This document shows, one piece after another, positions 22,701-33,960 of a stretch of 64,000 nt of DNA. The stretch is taken from contig JAQGDQ010000903.1 of NCBI GenBank assembly GCA_030141605.1, forward strand, positions 1 through 64,000, read 5' to 3'. The stretch is from Tubiluchus corallicola (Eukaryota > Priapulida > Priapulimorpha > Priapulimorphida > Tubiluchidae). Made by a program: the position numbers and the translations under genes. Below the pieces are notes generated by a model, which was not told the DNA's origin, made no database searches, and worked only from the letters and a program-made list of their open reading frames with translations. How positions within the stretch are numbered: the first letter of the stretch is position 1; each line of letters starts with the position of its first letter.

Positions 22701-25700
22701 GGCTCAATCAACTTCCTACTAATATAATCTAGTTACACCTTTAAAGTTATTGTGTCAACTGTTAACATCAAAATAGCAGCCAGTGTGTCATATAACTTTA
22801 CATTAGATTAAAAATTTTATTAGAAAACAATTTCTCCTTTATTTTTAGCAGTGGATAAATTTATTTAATAAAATTGCGGCACTGGCTAGATTTTCACAAA
22901 AACGTGAACTGATACAAGTCAGTAAAACAAAATTAAACAAAGTTTCTACGTGCATATAGAAAATTTAGGTTTTTACAGTTAACGTTGCAGATCAGCTAGT
23001 CAGCATTGAACGCACTTATAAGTCTAAAATGCACAAGTTCCAAGCATGGACTTAATATTGAATATGAAGATAATACCGTAATATATGTAATTAAAGGTCT
23101 AATAACAGACTTAATTGTAAAGCGCTTCGAGATCACTTGACATGGTGCACTATATAGATTATAAATTATTATTATTATTATGTGCTGTGGTAATTGCAGC
23201 TGCATAGACAAGGAAAATTCTAATTAAATTTTTTATTTTATGTTTATTTAGAATTTCGCTTATACAGTAAAATCATCTATTTTAGGACCGAATAAGCCGG
23301 AGATTCAATATGATCTTGTGCTGAATAAGGTGCTACCTCCTGAGCTAAGGGTTCTTGCTTGGGCCCCTGTAGATCAAGAATTCAGTGCTAGGTATACATA
23401 TTCACAAACAAATTTGTTTACGTGAAATAGTTTTACTGTTAAGCTGTACAGTCATACTTCTGTTTTCGACCACAATTCGTTCCTAAAAAGTGTTCGAAAA
23501 CCGATTTGGTTGAGTACCGAATCATTTATTCCCATAAGAAATAATGTAAAAGCAAATAATCCGTTCTCAAGCACCAGTATTACTAAAATGAAATATAATA
23601 ATGCAAAAATGCTTATCTAAACAGTAGGTATGATATCATTGATAAGAAAAACATAATAGAATTACTTAGAAAGAAAAACATATTTATTCTTGCATGGAAA
23701 AATATTACGTGTTGGTAGCAGCATGATGGCATGTGTAGGCAAGATCGGAAACACGTGCATGACTACTCTCGGGCACGGCCGGTTACGCTCGGATCTAGTC
23801 ATGTTCATCGCATGCTTGGTGGTTGGTCGAGTACCGAAATTTTAGTCGAGAACTCGAATTTTTTGGTCGAAAACCGATTTGTACGAGTATGGAGACGTTT
23901 GAAAACGGAGGTATGACTGTATTTATTAATGAATGTATACATAGAAAACATTGTAGGACTTTTAAAACTACGTACATACTTTTATAATGATAGTTGTCCC
24001 TTTAGTTACTTTGTATGTCGCATGCTTCCAACTATCAATCTGTCTTTAGCTAGGACTTGTCTACATACATACTTAGTTTATTTTTTTGCTATTAATTTGT
24101 TGTGCTATTGATGAAAATGTTCTTTGTGGTATTGATTTTGCCAAATGACTTTAATATTTAAACAAATCAGCGACATCAATGGCAACAGCACATTGCGAAG
24201 TCAAACTTTGTGTGCTGAATCTATGTTTTTAACATAGCATTTGTGTTTTTCATATAATTACAACATCACATAATTATAACATTATTTGAAATGGCTTTGA
24301 GATATAAATTATGTACAGAATACATTCTTTCAGTTAGGATTTATTTGTAAGTTTAACAGTCTAGTGAATTGAAAAGATACCATTTTATCTTTGATTCTGT
24401 ATAATATTTTAGGTTTGACTGCGTTGAGCGTGAGTACCGGTACTACTTTCCTCGAGGCGGATTAAACATTCAACTGATGCGTGAAGCGGCATCGTTACTT
24501 ACAGGGGTTCATGACTTTAGAAATCTGTGCAAAATGGATGTGGGAAATGGTGTTGTTAACTACACTAGAAGTATTAGTAGAGCAGACATTCGGCAGCTAC
24601 TGTTTGGGTATACGCAAATCACTTATACCTTTTTAAATAACACATGTGTGTAACTAAACATAGAGGTGATAACTTAGACGTTGCTTGATACGAACTCTCT
24701 CAAGTACTGTTGTGTTAAGTGTCGAAAGCTCATTACGTGCCTGTGACAACGTTTCAGAAATTATTGTGATTTTGACAACTGAAATTTAAGCTTATCAGCA
24801 AAATCCTCATTATGATTGTCCACTTTTGGACACTCAGAGTACAGCTGCACTGCTATCCTGTTTTTAACTTTTTAATATAATTGTTCTATTGTCGATTTCT
24901 TTGTAGTAATGATGGTGACCATGGTTATGAAATGATGGAGCTTTGTATATCAGGAAAAGCATTTCTGTGGCATCAGATTCGTTGTATTGTCAGCATTCTC
25001 TTTCTAGTTGGCGGAGGCAAAGAGAAGCCAGAGGTGATGGTAGTGGCCAGCTTGGAGAGGGTTAAATTGAATTAAATTAAATTATGTTTGAAGTGGGCAA
25101 ACTGCCAATTATGCATTTAGGATAATATACGAGCTAATAAAGTAAAATAGGATTAGCTGACCTAAGAAATCTTTTTACATCCAGATTTTAGCAGCTGGCA
25201 AAACGGGCAACTTTGACTTCGTGTTGATGAGCAAATTCACTTGCATCGTGCATTACCCGACTATGCGGGTTTCATAAATTGTATTTGGTGTACTGACCCA
25301 TCACTATCCATTGATTGCAAGCTCTATCATTGTGTATTTTTACTTATGATATCATTACATATTCACCTCGAAAAAGTTGTGAAGAATTTAAGGTTAACTG
25401 TATGCAGGAGAAACCAGTTGAACAGTATTTTAAAGGTGGCATACTTAGGAAGTGTAACAATTTTCGACTTTCTGTCATTTATCATTGTTCTGTTTTTTTG
25501 TTTTTGTATGAAATATAAGAAGAGAGAGAGAAGAACTGAGTAAGTGTAATGAATTTTGGACAAGATTAGTTTGCATTTGTAAATTCTTTTTGAGGGTTTT
25601 TGTAAGGAGTACAGTTTTTTCTGTAGGTTTAGTTGTTTTATACAGCAAGAGTTTGTGCCGGTGAATAGATTTAATTGTCATGTTAGTTGTTATTTTGCAT

Positions 25701-27940
25701 ATAGGTAATCACAGAGTTGCTAGATGTAGATCGATATCCAAGGAAACCGCAGTACAGCCTGGCAGCCGACTTTCCACTCGTCTTGTTTGATTGTCAGTAT
25801 GAAGGCATTGAATGGCTTTATAATAAAGGTAAGACATATATATTTGTAGCCATGTTTGAGTAGACAAGCTGTGGGGGACAGGGTGCTTACAACTGAGTTT
25901 TATGAATTAGTGATAGTTGCATGTTACAAGTTTTGCAGTTTCTGTGTTTTTATTTTTAGAAGTGAGTTGTAGTGTTTGATTGAAATTGCATGTTGCTTCA
26001 GCAGTTGCAGCAGCTGTCGCTTTTGCAAAATTCGATCATTTTTCGCATTAAATGTTGTAGACCAGGACAGGTGCAATATTACCAGTACAAATGAAGCCAA
26101 GATAATCTTGTATGTTCACTTTTTACTTTAAATCCGAGATTTTTAATCACTGTAAAAAATTTGCACGATTTACTTTGGAATTCTTGAAGGTAGACGAATG
26201 TGGTTCATTTGTCATTACCTGCAGCTTTAGTACTGCTTTAAAATCAGAGAAACTGATCTTTAAATTCAAAATCCTGACTTTAAAGTCAGGATCTTTACAA
26301 ACAGACAGTTAACCCCTTTTTTGAAGAAAACATTAGCCCTAACATGTTTTCAAGCACACTAATATGATTTACAAATTTTCATGATGCATAAAAATGGTAT
26401 TTTTGTATTACTTTGGTAAAAATGTATTTCGGCAGGCAGGAACTTTGACCAGTGAGAGTCGGGACAGTGACTTTGTGCTGCCTGCAAAAAATTGCAGTCA
26501 TTATTATATTTTATTATTAATATGTTATGCAGAAATTGTTATACACATAAAAAACCAGAAAGCCAATCTTGTCATTTTTCTCGTTACAGAAGTTCACAGA
26601 AATAACATCAGGCACTTCCAGCAACTATGGAGTAAATATGCAATACACACAACAATGATAAGATCAGCATTGTTGTGCATGGAGACAATGGGACGTACTG
26701 GTACAGCAAGCAAACTGAATGAAGAAGATGGAGAACAATCAGTAGAAACAGGTGAAAGTGATAAGGTAACAGCAGCTCCTACATCACAGTGGGATAACGT
26801 AACGTATCAGTGTGAGGCTCTGATGCTGGGAAATAGAACGAAGACCCACAAACCGCTCCTTCAGAGAGAAACTTGTGGTATGTGAAAACTGTCAATTTGA
26901 TATACATTCTAAGCAGATGCAGCTGATAAGAAGTACATCATCATCATTGTCATCATCATCATCATTATAATAAGCCCACTATGTCGATTACAAACATTGG
27001 ATAGGCATAATTCAAAAACAAAAGAAATCTGCCTTCAAGACAGCAGAAAATCTCTGTGCACATCTACAGTTGGCATATGCATAGCATTGCCAGTTTATGT
27101 TGTGCTATTCACAGTTTGTCTCAGTTAAACAACTTTCTAATATTTGAGATGCATGATTCGCCACGATATTATAGTATTTTCATGACTAGCATGACGTTGC
27201 CAATGTCAGTGAGGCAATTAAGAGCTGCTACACTTGTGTAATTCTAGTCTTCTAAACAGAAAAGCCATTCAGTCCTCGCTTTGTACAATCGTCATCCTTC
27301 TTTGTGTATTTAGTAGCTATATCTGTACCTAGGGATGTTGAAAGATACACATTTGATGATGCGGTAACGATACTTTTTTCCACAGACACAATAACAATAA
27401 TCTGTTTTTCACATGATATGATAAATTATTTCAAATGATAAAAACAATTCAGAACAGTGTGGTTAGTTACTGTGCAAAGTGTCTCAATGTATTGTAACAC
27501 CCTATTTTTTGCTGGCTGGATTCAAATTAATGTATAGTTACGTCATGTAATTTACGAAAAGTTCCCTTTTTTGTTTAGTCATAAAATAATATGTGAGCTG
27601 CTACAAGCAAATATATTACTAGATCTATTATAATATTTATTTATGTGAGCTGCACAGCCTGTCTATATCTGTTTTTAACTATAAAAAGGTGAGTAATGAA
27701 CCAGTTCTGAACCAAAGTTTGTTTTCGTCCTGCATTATTCATTATTTTATTTCTTGAGCTCAATCACAGTATGTTGGAAAACTTAAATTTAAGTTGATTG
27801 CCTTTGTTTCAGCGAGTTTGTCTGACAAGATTGACCACTTTGTAAAACGAAGACGAATTGAAGATCCAGCAAAGAAAAAAGATGGTCCTGGTGATGAAGT
27901 TAGTGGGAGCGATGCGAATGTACATAAACAGTTATTGTGA
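19726..27940 (+). CDS. PUS3: PUS3, tRNA pseudouridine(38/39) synthase
   Basis: Nine exons: 19726-19856, 20255-20456, 22309-22384, 23286-23391, 24413-24607, 24907-25033, 25705-25828, 26590-26877 and 27813-27940. All have GT-AG borders and joining phases, giving 458 residues plus a missing first exon; the human protein is about 480 aa. The N-terminal segment is coiled-coil-like (ELVERLQQCESHIKQLKA). The TruA-type core follows: LGWDYQGYA, then SNYHRCGRTDKGVSA with the catalytic Asp (exon 2), VLPPELRVLAWAPV (exon 4), FSARFDCVEREYRYYFPRGG, HDFRNLCKMDV (exon 5), and FLWHQIRCIVSILFLVGGGK (exon 6). The C-terminal DKIDHFVKRRRIEDP matches the family tail. The enzyme isomerises U38/U39 in the anticodon stem-loop of tRNAs. 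It is convergent with PPP1R15. A candidate AATAAA lies at 28312. Two MITEs sit in its introns. Confidence 0.95.
20717..21172. mobile_element. MITE with TTAA target duplication (piggyBac-like)
   Basis: The left end aggacaagaaaatggcc (from 20717) and right end ggcctttccttgttct (to 21172) are inverted repeats. They extend inward to a second matching block, aagtctcagaaaattt on the left and aaattttctgagacttg on the right. Both sides carry ttaa (20713-20716 and 21173-21176), as expected for piggyBac-type insertion. No coding capacity. It lies in the second PUS3 intron counted here. Confidence 0.82.
23449..23919. mobile_element. Tc1/mariner-Tigger-like MITE with TA duplication
   Basis: Left end cagtcatacttctgttttcg and right end cgtttgaaaacggaggtatg then actg are inverted repeats of about 22-25 bp, flanked by ta on both sides (23447-23448, 23920-23921). 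Inside, copies of ggtcgagtaccgaa / ttcgaaaaccga recur in both orientations. The length of 471 bp and lack of an ORF make it non-autonomous. It lies between PUS3 exons ending 23391 and starting 24413. Confidence 0.85.
26271..26292. repeat. Perfect 22-bp palindrome in a PUS3 intron
   Basis: atcctgactttaaagtcagg plus at reads the same on both strands. A further imperfect hairpin (atcagagaaactgat) lies just upstream. Function unknown. Confidence 0.9.
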
Positions 27941-30228
27941 TTCATGATTCACATTTGAAGATTGAATTTTAAATTAAATTTATTTTAAAGTCAACTTTCA
28001 CTGGTATCAGATGAACGTTCTCAATATAAAAATGTTAATGATTATGGATGTCAATATTATTCTCATTAAAATTGTATATACTGCATTATCTTGATTAAAA
28101 TAAGGCATTTAAGCATAAAAGTCGATTAGCAGTTGTGCCAAATTGTTCATTCGTTATACATTGCACAAAAGGGAATTGCACAAAGATAATACACTTGATA
28201 AAAATAACTTTATACTTGAACATTTAACTTTCTATATGATAAATCACAAATCACGAATTAATTGTTTCCTTTTGCAGCATAAGCATTTATATAAATTTAT
28301 TGATAACATGGAATAAAGTTCAAAAAATAATCAGAGCATTCACCACACACACTTCACTAAACTAAGCAACAGTTTGAATTACTTTATACTGTCAGTAAGA
28401 TCAATAACGTTTTTCTTGGTAAGTCATGGGTGCACACCGAGAAGGTGAGTCAGTGATGTTTTACCAGGTGGCTGATGATATATTTTAAATTATCCAGAAT
28501 TTTCTTTTCCAATTATGTAACAGGTAAGCGTAATGCTTAGTGACATAACTTTGTATGGAAAGTTCTTTGGTATATACTTTAAAATTACCTTTAAGACCCC
28601 TTTAAAAATCAAGCACACACAAGTAACAAATACCATTCAATAGTTTATTGAACATTTATTAATACATAGAGTTCATATATATCATCTATAAAGAGATAAA
28701 TATTAACCGAAATTTCCTTTATTATACAAAAATACCACTATAAATGTGATCGACTTACGACATTCGTAAGACACCCTAATAACACTTCAGTGCTACTGCA
28801 GTCCAGATCCTTGATCATATTGTTTCTATACTCATGACAGCTATTTAACTATCTACTATTTATTACTATAATCTATAATGAAACAATGATAAAATGGGCT
28901 ATAATAAATAACAAATCTCATATCTTAATGACAAGCAGCAGATACTGGGCTTGCCGATTCCAAATGAAGAAACTAAATGCTAAATGAAGATTTTGCAATC
29001 ACGGATTAATATATGTATGCCAGCAGTTACTTAACTCCAGTTACCCAACACGTGATATAAAAAATTTAACGATAGCTAACTCAATTGTCAGGTGGTTAAG
29101 TTAATAAGCAATTTTAGGGCAAATCCTGTATGCCGTGTATCGAGTTTGGTATGAAATTATAAAATTTTCTGAGAGTATACAAAAATGTGGGTAGCCGAAT
29201 TAATGAAAGGAAATATAACTGCTTGTATGCCCTTAAACTTTTACCCAGGAAGATAAAAAAGTAATAGCGCAGTCAGATTTGTTTTACTATTCTGTCAAAA
29301 ATATCGATGCATTTATTATGTTGTCTATCCAATGTGTATGGGCCATTGCGGCCTGTACTCGGTAGCATACCATAAACAGTTTTCCTGTAAGAATTACTGC
29401 CATGCATGATACTATCAAGAAACAGTTCTCAAACAGAAATAGCAGGGCAATCAGATAAACAGAAGGAGCCATGAATTTCGACATACTCAATGAACCGATT
29501 GTGACGATGATCTGTGGTTATTTCTCACTGGACCTTCAAAGACCTACGACTTTGACCTTGAAATGACACCCTTTCTGTTACAAGCTCATCAAAAATAATA
29601 AACTTCCACCACAGTGCAAAAGTTAAGCCTACTGTGGCATAAGCCAAATCCTATAGATCCAGCTGTGTTACAAGCTGTAAGTCCAAAGTTACTGGTCAAA
29701 GCGCAACAGTGAAAGTCCAGTCTGAGTATGCACATATAAAAGCATAATGCGAAATATTTAAACACATGTCTGGACTGACAAACACTGAATGTATTCCAGT
29801 GATAAGAGACAGAAAACACATATTTGTTTACAGAATCAACAGTCACCCCGTCATACAAAGGTCAGGTGATTTAAGAGTGACTTTGTACGCTTGCATCAGC
29901 AATAATCAATGGGTGATTCAAATGCAGTTCATGTGAAAATAACGCCTAAAAACAACTGATGTTTACGTCACAGCTACCTGTAGAAAAGTAACAGCTAGAA
30001 TTCACATTTAGTTTATCCTACTGTGATTTAATCTTTTTAAACCTGAACTCACCTGAAGCAAGAACATCACAATTATTATTTAATCCAAGGTTACGCACCT
30101 CACAAAGGTGAGGACACGTGTTGTCATGTAACAACTATATTTTGAATTTACATGTATTTAGATCACATTTTCACCTAGGGATGCTGTAATAGCTTTATCA
30201 CAGGAATACGAAACGTGTTGTTTTTTAA
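27941..30228. other. Convergent intergenic region PUS3 / PPP1R15
   Basis: It holds the 3' UTRs of the two converging genes and AT-rich filler. One minus-strand frame at 29287-29490 begins with a signal-peptide-like hydrophobic stretch. It has no supporting neighbour exon and is not called. Confidence 0.4.
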
Positions 30229-33200
30229 TCAGCTCACGTGTGTTTCATACAGTCTCTTGTACATGATGTCTCGGTGCTGGGGCTGCAGGTATGGATGAAG
30301 TGTCCTTTCCATGCAATCAATCCGTCTTTGAAAACGACATCTAAACAGAAATATGACACGTGTTTTAGCAGCGCAAATTGAAGGATTACTTGTTGGCCAA
30401 GCCAATTCATATTAACCATAATAATGTTGGTGCAAATATGCCACAGTGAAGAAAATTTTTTATGGTTTTACTGTCGAAACCAAAAATACATACAGACTGT
30501 TTTACGTATAAGCTCTTGAGTTAAAGTAAGTTTAAAAGTACAACCTTCTTTGATTGGCTAAAAATACTACATATAGCTAACTTGACTACAGGCAAACAAG
30601 TGTACGTTGTGAAATTAAACAACTGATTTCTTAACTCTTATTTCTTCACTTGACAGTAAATTAAAGCCAGTGTTACGGGCATACCTGTCACGAGCAAACT
30701 CTTCCCATGGACCTTTGCGAGCAGCTTGGTAGGCATATGCCCACACGATCATATGATGTACATGTTCCAGTTCTTCAGCAAAATGTACCTAGAAATTTTT
30801 TGCATAACATTATGCATTTAGAAACAATAAAGAACAACCAAACAACACAGGAGACCAAGTGCAATTTTTAACTACAGCCTTATGTCCCACTAAAATCAAC
30901 TGTACATATGTAGAAGTTCCACTCTGATTGATGCAACTTATGAAACTTAACTGAAGCAGTATCAAATTCTGGGTTGATCTTTTCTGTCTGTGAAGCCAAA
31001 ATATTTAATGACAACATCCAATGCATGTTATGTAAATATGGTTAGCACTGTAATCTTTACCCAACGAACAAGAAAATGGATCACAGCATGCAATTCAGTC
31101 ATGAAAAGAATATTCATTAGTCAGTTTGCTGGTTGGTCATTACGTTAGTAAGTAATTTAAGTCGCCCAATCGGTCTCAGTTTGATAGTTAAGCCAACCAG
31201 AAGGTCAGTTGTCAGCTAGCCTGCAAATGATGGAGAATCAATCAAACAATCAAAAAAAGGGAAAATGGCAGAAGGAATCGACTAGCCAGTTGTGATATTT
31301 AATAAACGTGTTTAAGAGCAAATGGCAATGGTATATCAGTACTTTTTCCTTTACATTCACAATGTAGTTTTCAAATTACTTAAGAGCAAAAAACTATTTA
31401 CCCGTTTTTCCCATTGTGATGTTGCCGGTTGACACTCATCATCAATGACTTCTCCTGCAGACGACCGTGCCAAATTACGTGCGCTAGCTGATCTGTGAAG
31501 GTGACCGTTAGAGGGCTCTGCTGCATCATACATGTTCGTCAAGTCAGGTGAAGAATGATACATCAAGTTTTCATCATCAGACCACCCATCATCATCATCA
31601 ACATTTTCATCAACATCACTGTCTGTGTCAGAATCTCTGCCGAGTATAAAATCGAGGTGTGGATTGCTATAATGTTGTCTATTCAATTCACTGTCTCTTT
31701 CTGAAAAAACAACAAACATTAACTATTTTCTACTTGATATGAAGTTAATAAAAAGGAACAACTCGCTATGTTTAACTTTGAACAGACTGGCGATCTGCAA
31801 ATACTTCTTCATTAATTTGCTAGTGTGACAGATGTACTACTGCACATTCTAATTTGAAAAACTTGAATCCAGCTGAATATTCACTGTTATTTACTACACA
31901 GCATTACGTTTACATAGCAAATTTCAATAGAATTTTGTACTTATTAGTTGGCTTCAAAAATGAAGGCTTACCAAATCTGTATGATCCATAAAAACATATT
32001 TATTTAATATTGTACATATTAATCCAGCTAAAAATCATTAACGTTTCCATTACCTTCATTGACAAATATCACAGGGTCATCATCATCATCATCATCATCA
32101 CCACTATGGTCCTCTGTCCAATTTTCATTGACTTGCTGATCACATGACCCTAGACTAGACACTATCGGAAAAGTAAAAATGACAGGAACATGTTCTACAG
32201 AAAATCGTTCAACACACTGCACACCTGATTCTGGTTTAGAAAGGTGGCACTGAACGGCAACATCAAAGGTCTTACTAACTGTCGATTCCAAAAGTTTAGT
32301 AGACGCAGATGGGGATCGTAGGTTAAGCAGTTCGTTCTTCCACAGTTTCTTAGCCGACTGTTTTCGCCGTCGTTTTGGCTGTGAGGCCACATGGACAAAA
32401 GGTGCAACCTTGTTAACTTCACTAATGTTTGTCTGTGTTCCCTGTGACATCATACTATTGTACCTGTGCTTGGGCTTCCATGATACTTTATCCACAATGC
32501 GCAATGAATGATTCTCATTATCAAAGTCAAAATGACATTTAGGGCGAGTTATAACTTTCATTGAATTTCCTGACGTCTTACGCTTATTCGAACTGTCATT
32601 AGCATAAGTCCTTGCTTTATTTCCATCACAACTGTTAATTGATTTAGTTTGCGCTTTGCTGTACATTGTCACTTTAGGAAATGGCATAAACTTTCTACCG
32701 ATGCCCTCACTGTTAAGTTGATGTGTTTGCTGCCAAGGTTTCCTAGTGTCACCTTTTTTAACAATTGTTTTTCTTCGAATGGGTGTTGGAATAGTAGACA
32801 TGTTGCTGCGCTTTGTCTTGCTAAGCCCGTCTAGTTTATCGATATCCAACTTGGACTGCGACAATTTGCTATAGAAACCGTTCGCAAGGTGCGAGTTCTG
32901 CTCTTGTTTCTCACTACTAGTATTAATTGATTTTACATTACACACAACTTTTGCATAGCTTGGTTTCGCATCACAGTCTTCAATTAGCAGTTTGCTTTCA
33001 ATTTTCACATGATTCACATTATCCACTTTTGGCATTTCCTGAGCACACTTTGATGCAGCAGTATTTGCCTCTCTAGTTTTTACAATGTCTGCATATGACA
33101 TGGTATTATTGTCAACTGATTCCCTTTGCTCTTGTGCACAGTCTGATGCAGCACTACTTTTCTCTGCATTGGACTGAAATGCATGTTCTGTAACATCTTT

Positions 33201-33866
33201 GTGTTGTTGAGAACCCGTGTTAAGTTTAAATGCAGGAAGACATTTGTCAGCTTTATGCACGATATACTTCTTGCCCATTAGGGTTTCTGATGGTGTAAAT
33301 ACAGGCTCTCCAAATTTTTTGCCAGAGTTAGTTCTACCTCGAGAAAAATAACGATCGTCTGAGCACACTTTTGGAAGATCAGGCGCACGAGCTGACTGCG
33401 CATGTTCAAGTTGCCTGGATTGAGACATGTATTGTTGCTGACGCTTTTGACACCACGTATTGAAATCACAGGAAGGTTTCGGCGGGGAAAACGAGGACGG
33501 AATTCGCAAACCTGGCATGGCATGCGCATTACTCGATTTTGCATAAAGACTCTGCTTGTGACTGTAGATTAAATCATGCGGTTCCTTCACTATAGCTGAT
33601 GCAAGTCTACATACCACGTGGTCCCAAACAAGTCTGTCGCTGGTATCGCGTGGAGCACTCATTTCTTTTTTATCTCCAAATGATTTAAAGAATCTGGGTT
33701 TATTTTTGGTTGCCTCATCATCAACAGGAGATTTGCTGCAATTGCTTGACTGATCTGTTTCAATGCCGTTACTGTCAAGACGCACAAAGATAGGCGAGTG
33801 ATCATGACAACTAATTGGATGCAGTGGTGACATAATTTTGCAGAATCTGTATTGTTTTCTCTCCAT
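30229..33866 (-). CDS. PPP1R15: PPP1R15 (GADD34/CReP), PP1 regulatory subunit
   Basis: Four coding exons on the minus strand: 32054-33866, 31402-31700, 30685-30788 and 30229-30340 (775 aa; phases 1, 0 and 2 join). PPP1R15 proteins recruit PP1 and G-actin to dephosphorylate eIF2alpha and end the integrated stress response. The first 600 residues are a low-conservation region encoded by one long exon, ending in an acidic run of about eight Asp. Exon 2 adds another acidic stretch. The PP1-docking RVxF motif is K-R-V-H-F at about 703-707, built across the exon 2/3 junction. It is followed by the family signature [12 protein letters not shown] then CRFQRRI, and a short C-terminal helix ending HVS. 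Invertebrates often have a single PPP1R15, so I do not assign A or B. A 5' UTR acceptor (tctttttag) lies at 33961. Translation is probably controlled by uORFs. Confidence 0.93.
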
Positions 33867-33928
33867 TTTTACACAGCAGTGTGTACATTGGATATATACA
33901 TGTAAATTTTGCTTCTGAACTTCGACAT
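33811..33928 (-). promoter_or_regulatory. Upstream ORFs in the PPP1R15 leader
   Basis: Between the 5' UTR splice acceptor (33961) and the main ATG (33866) there are two uORFs. uORF1 (33928 down to 33869, 19 codons plus TAA) ends two bases before the main ATG. A second AUG at 33888 opens an out-of-frame ORF of 25 codons that overlaps the main start and stops at 33811. GADD34 and CReP mRNAs of vertebrates are known to be controlled by uORFs through eIF2alpha phosphorylation. The arrangement here suggests the same logic. This is inferred from sequence only. Confidence 0.6.
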
Positions 33929-33960
33929 ATATAATTTTAATTCGTGATTTTTCTGTCCCA

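Noticed and set aside
29287-29490. Minus-strand 67-codon ORF with a signal-peptide-like start
   Set aside because: No neighbouring exon, promoter or family match. A hydrophobic frame in AT-rich DNA is common by chance.
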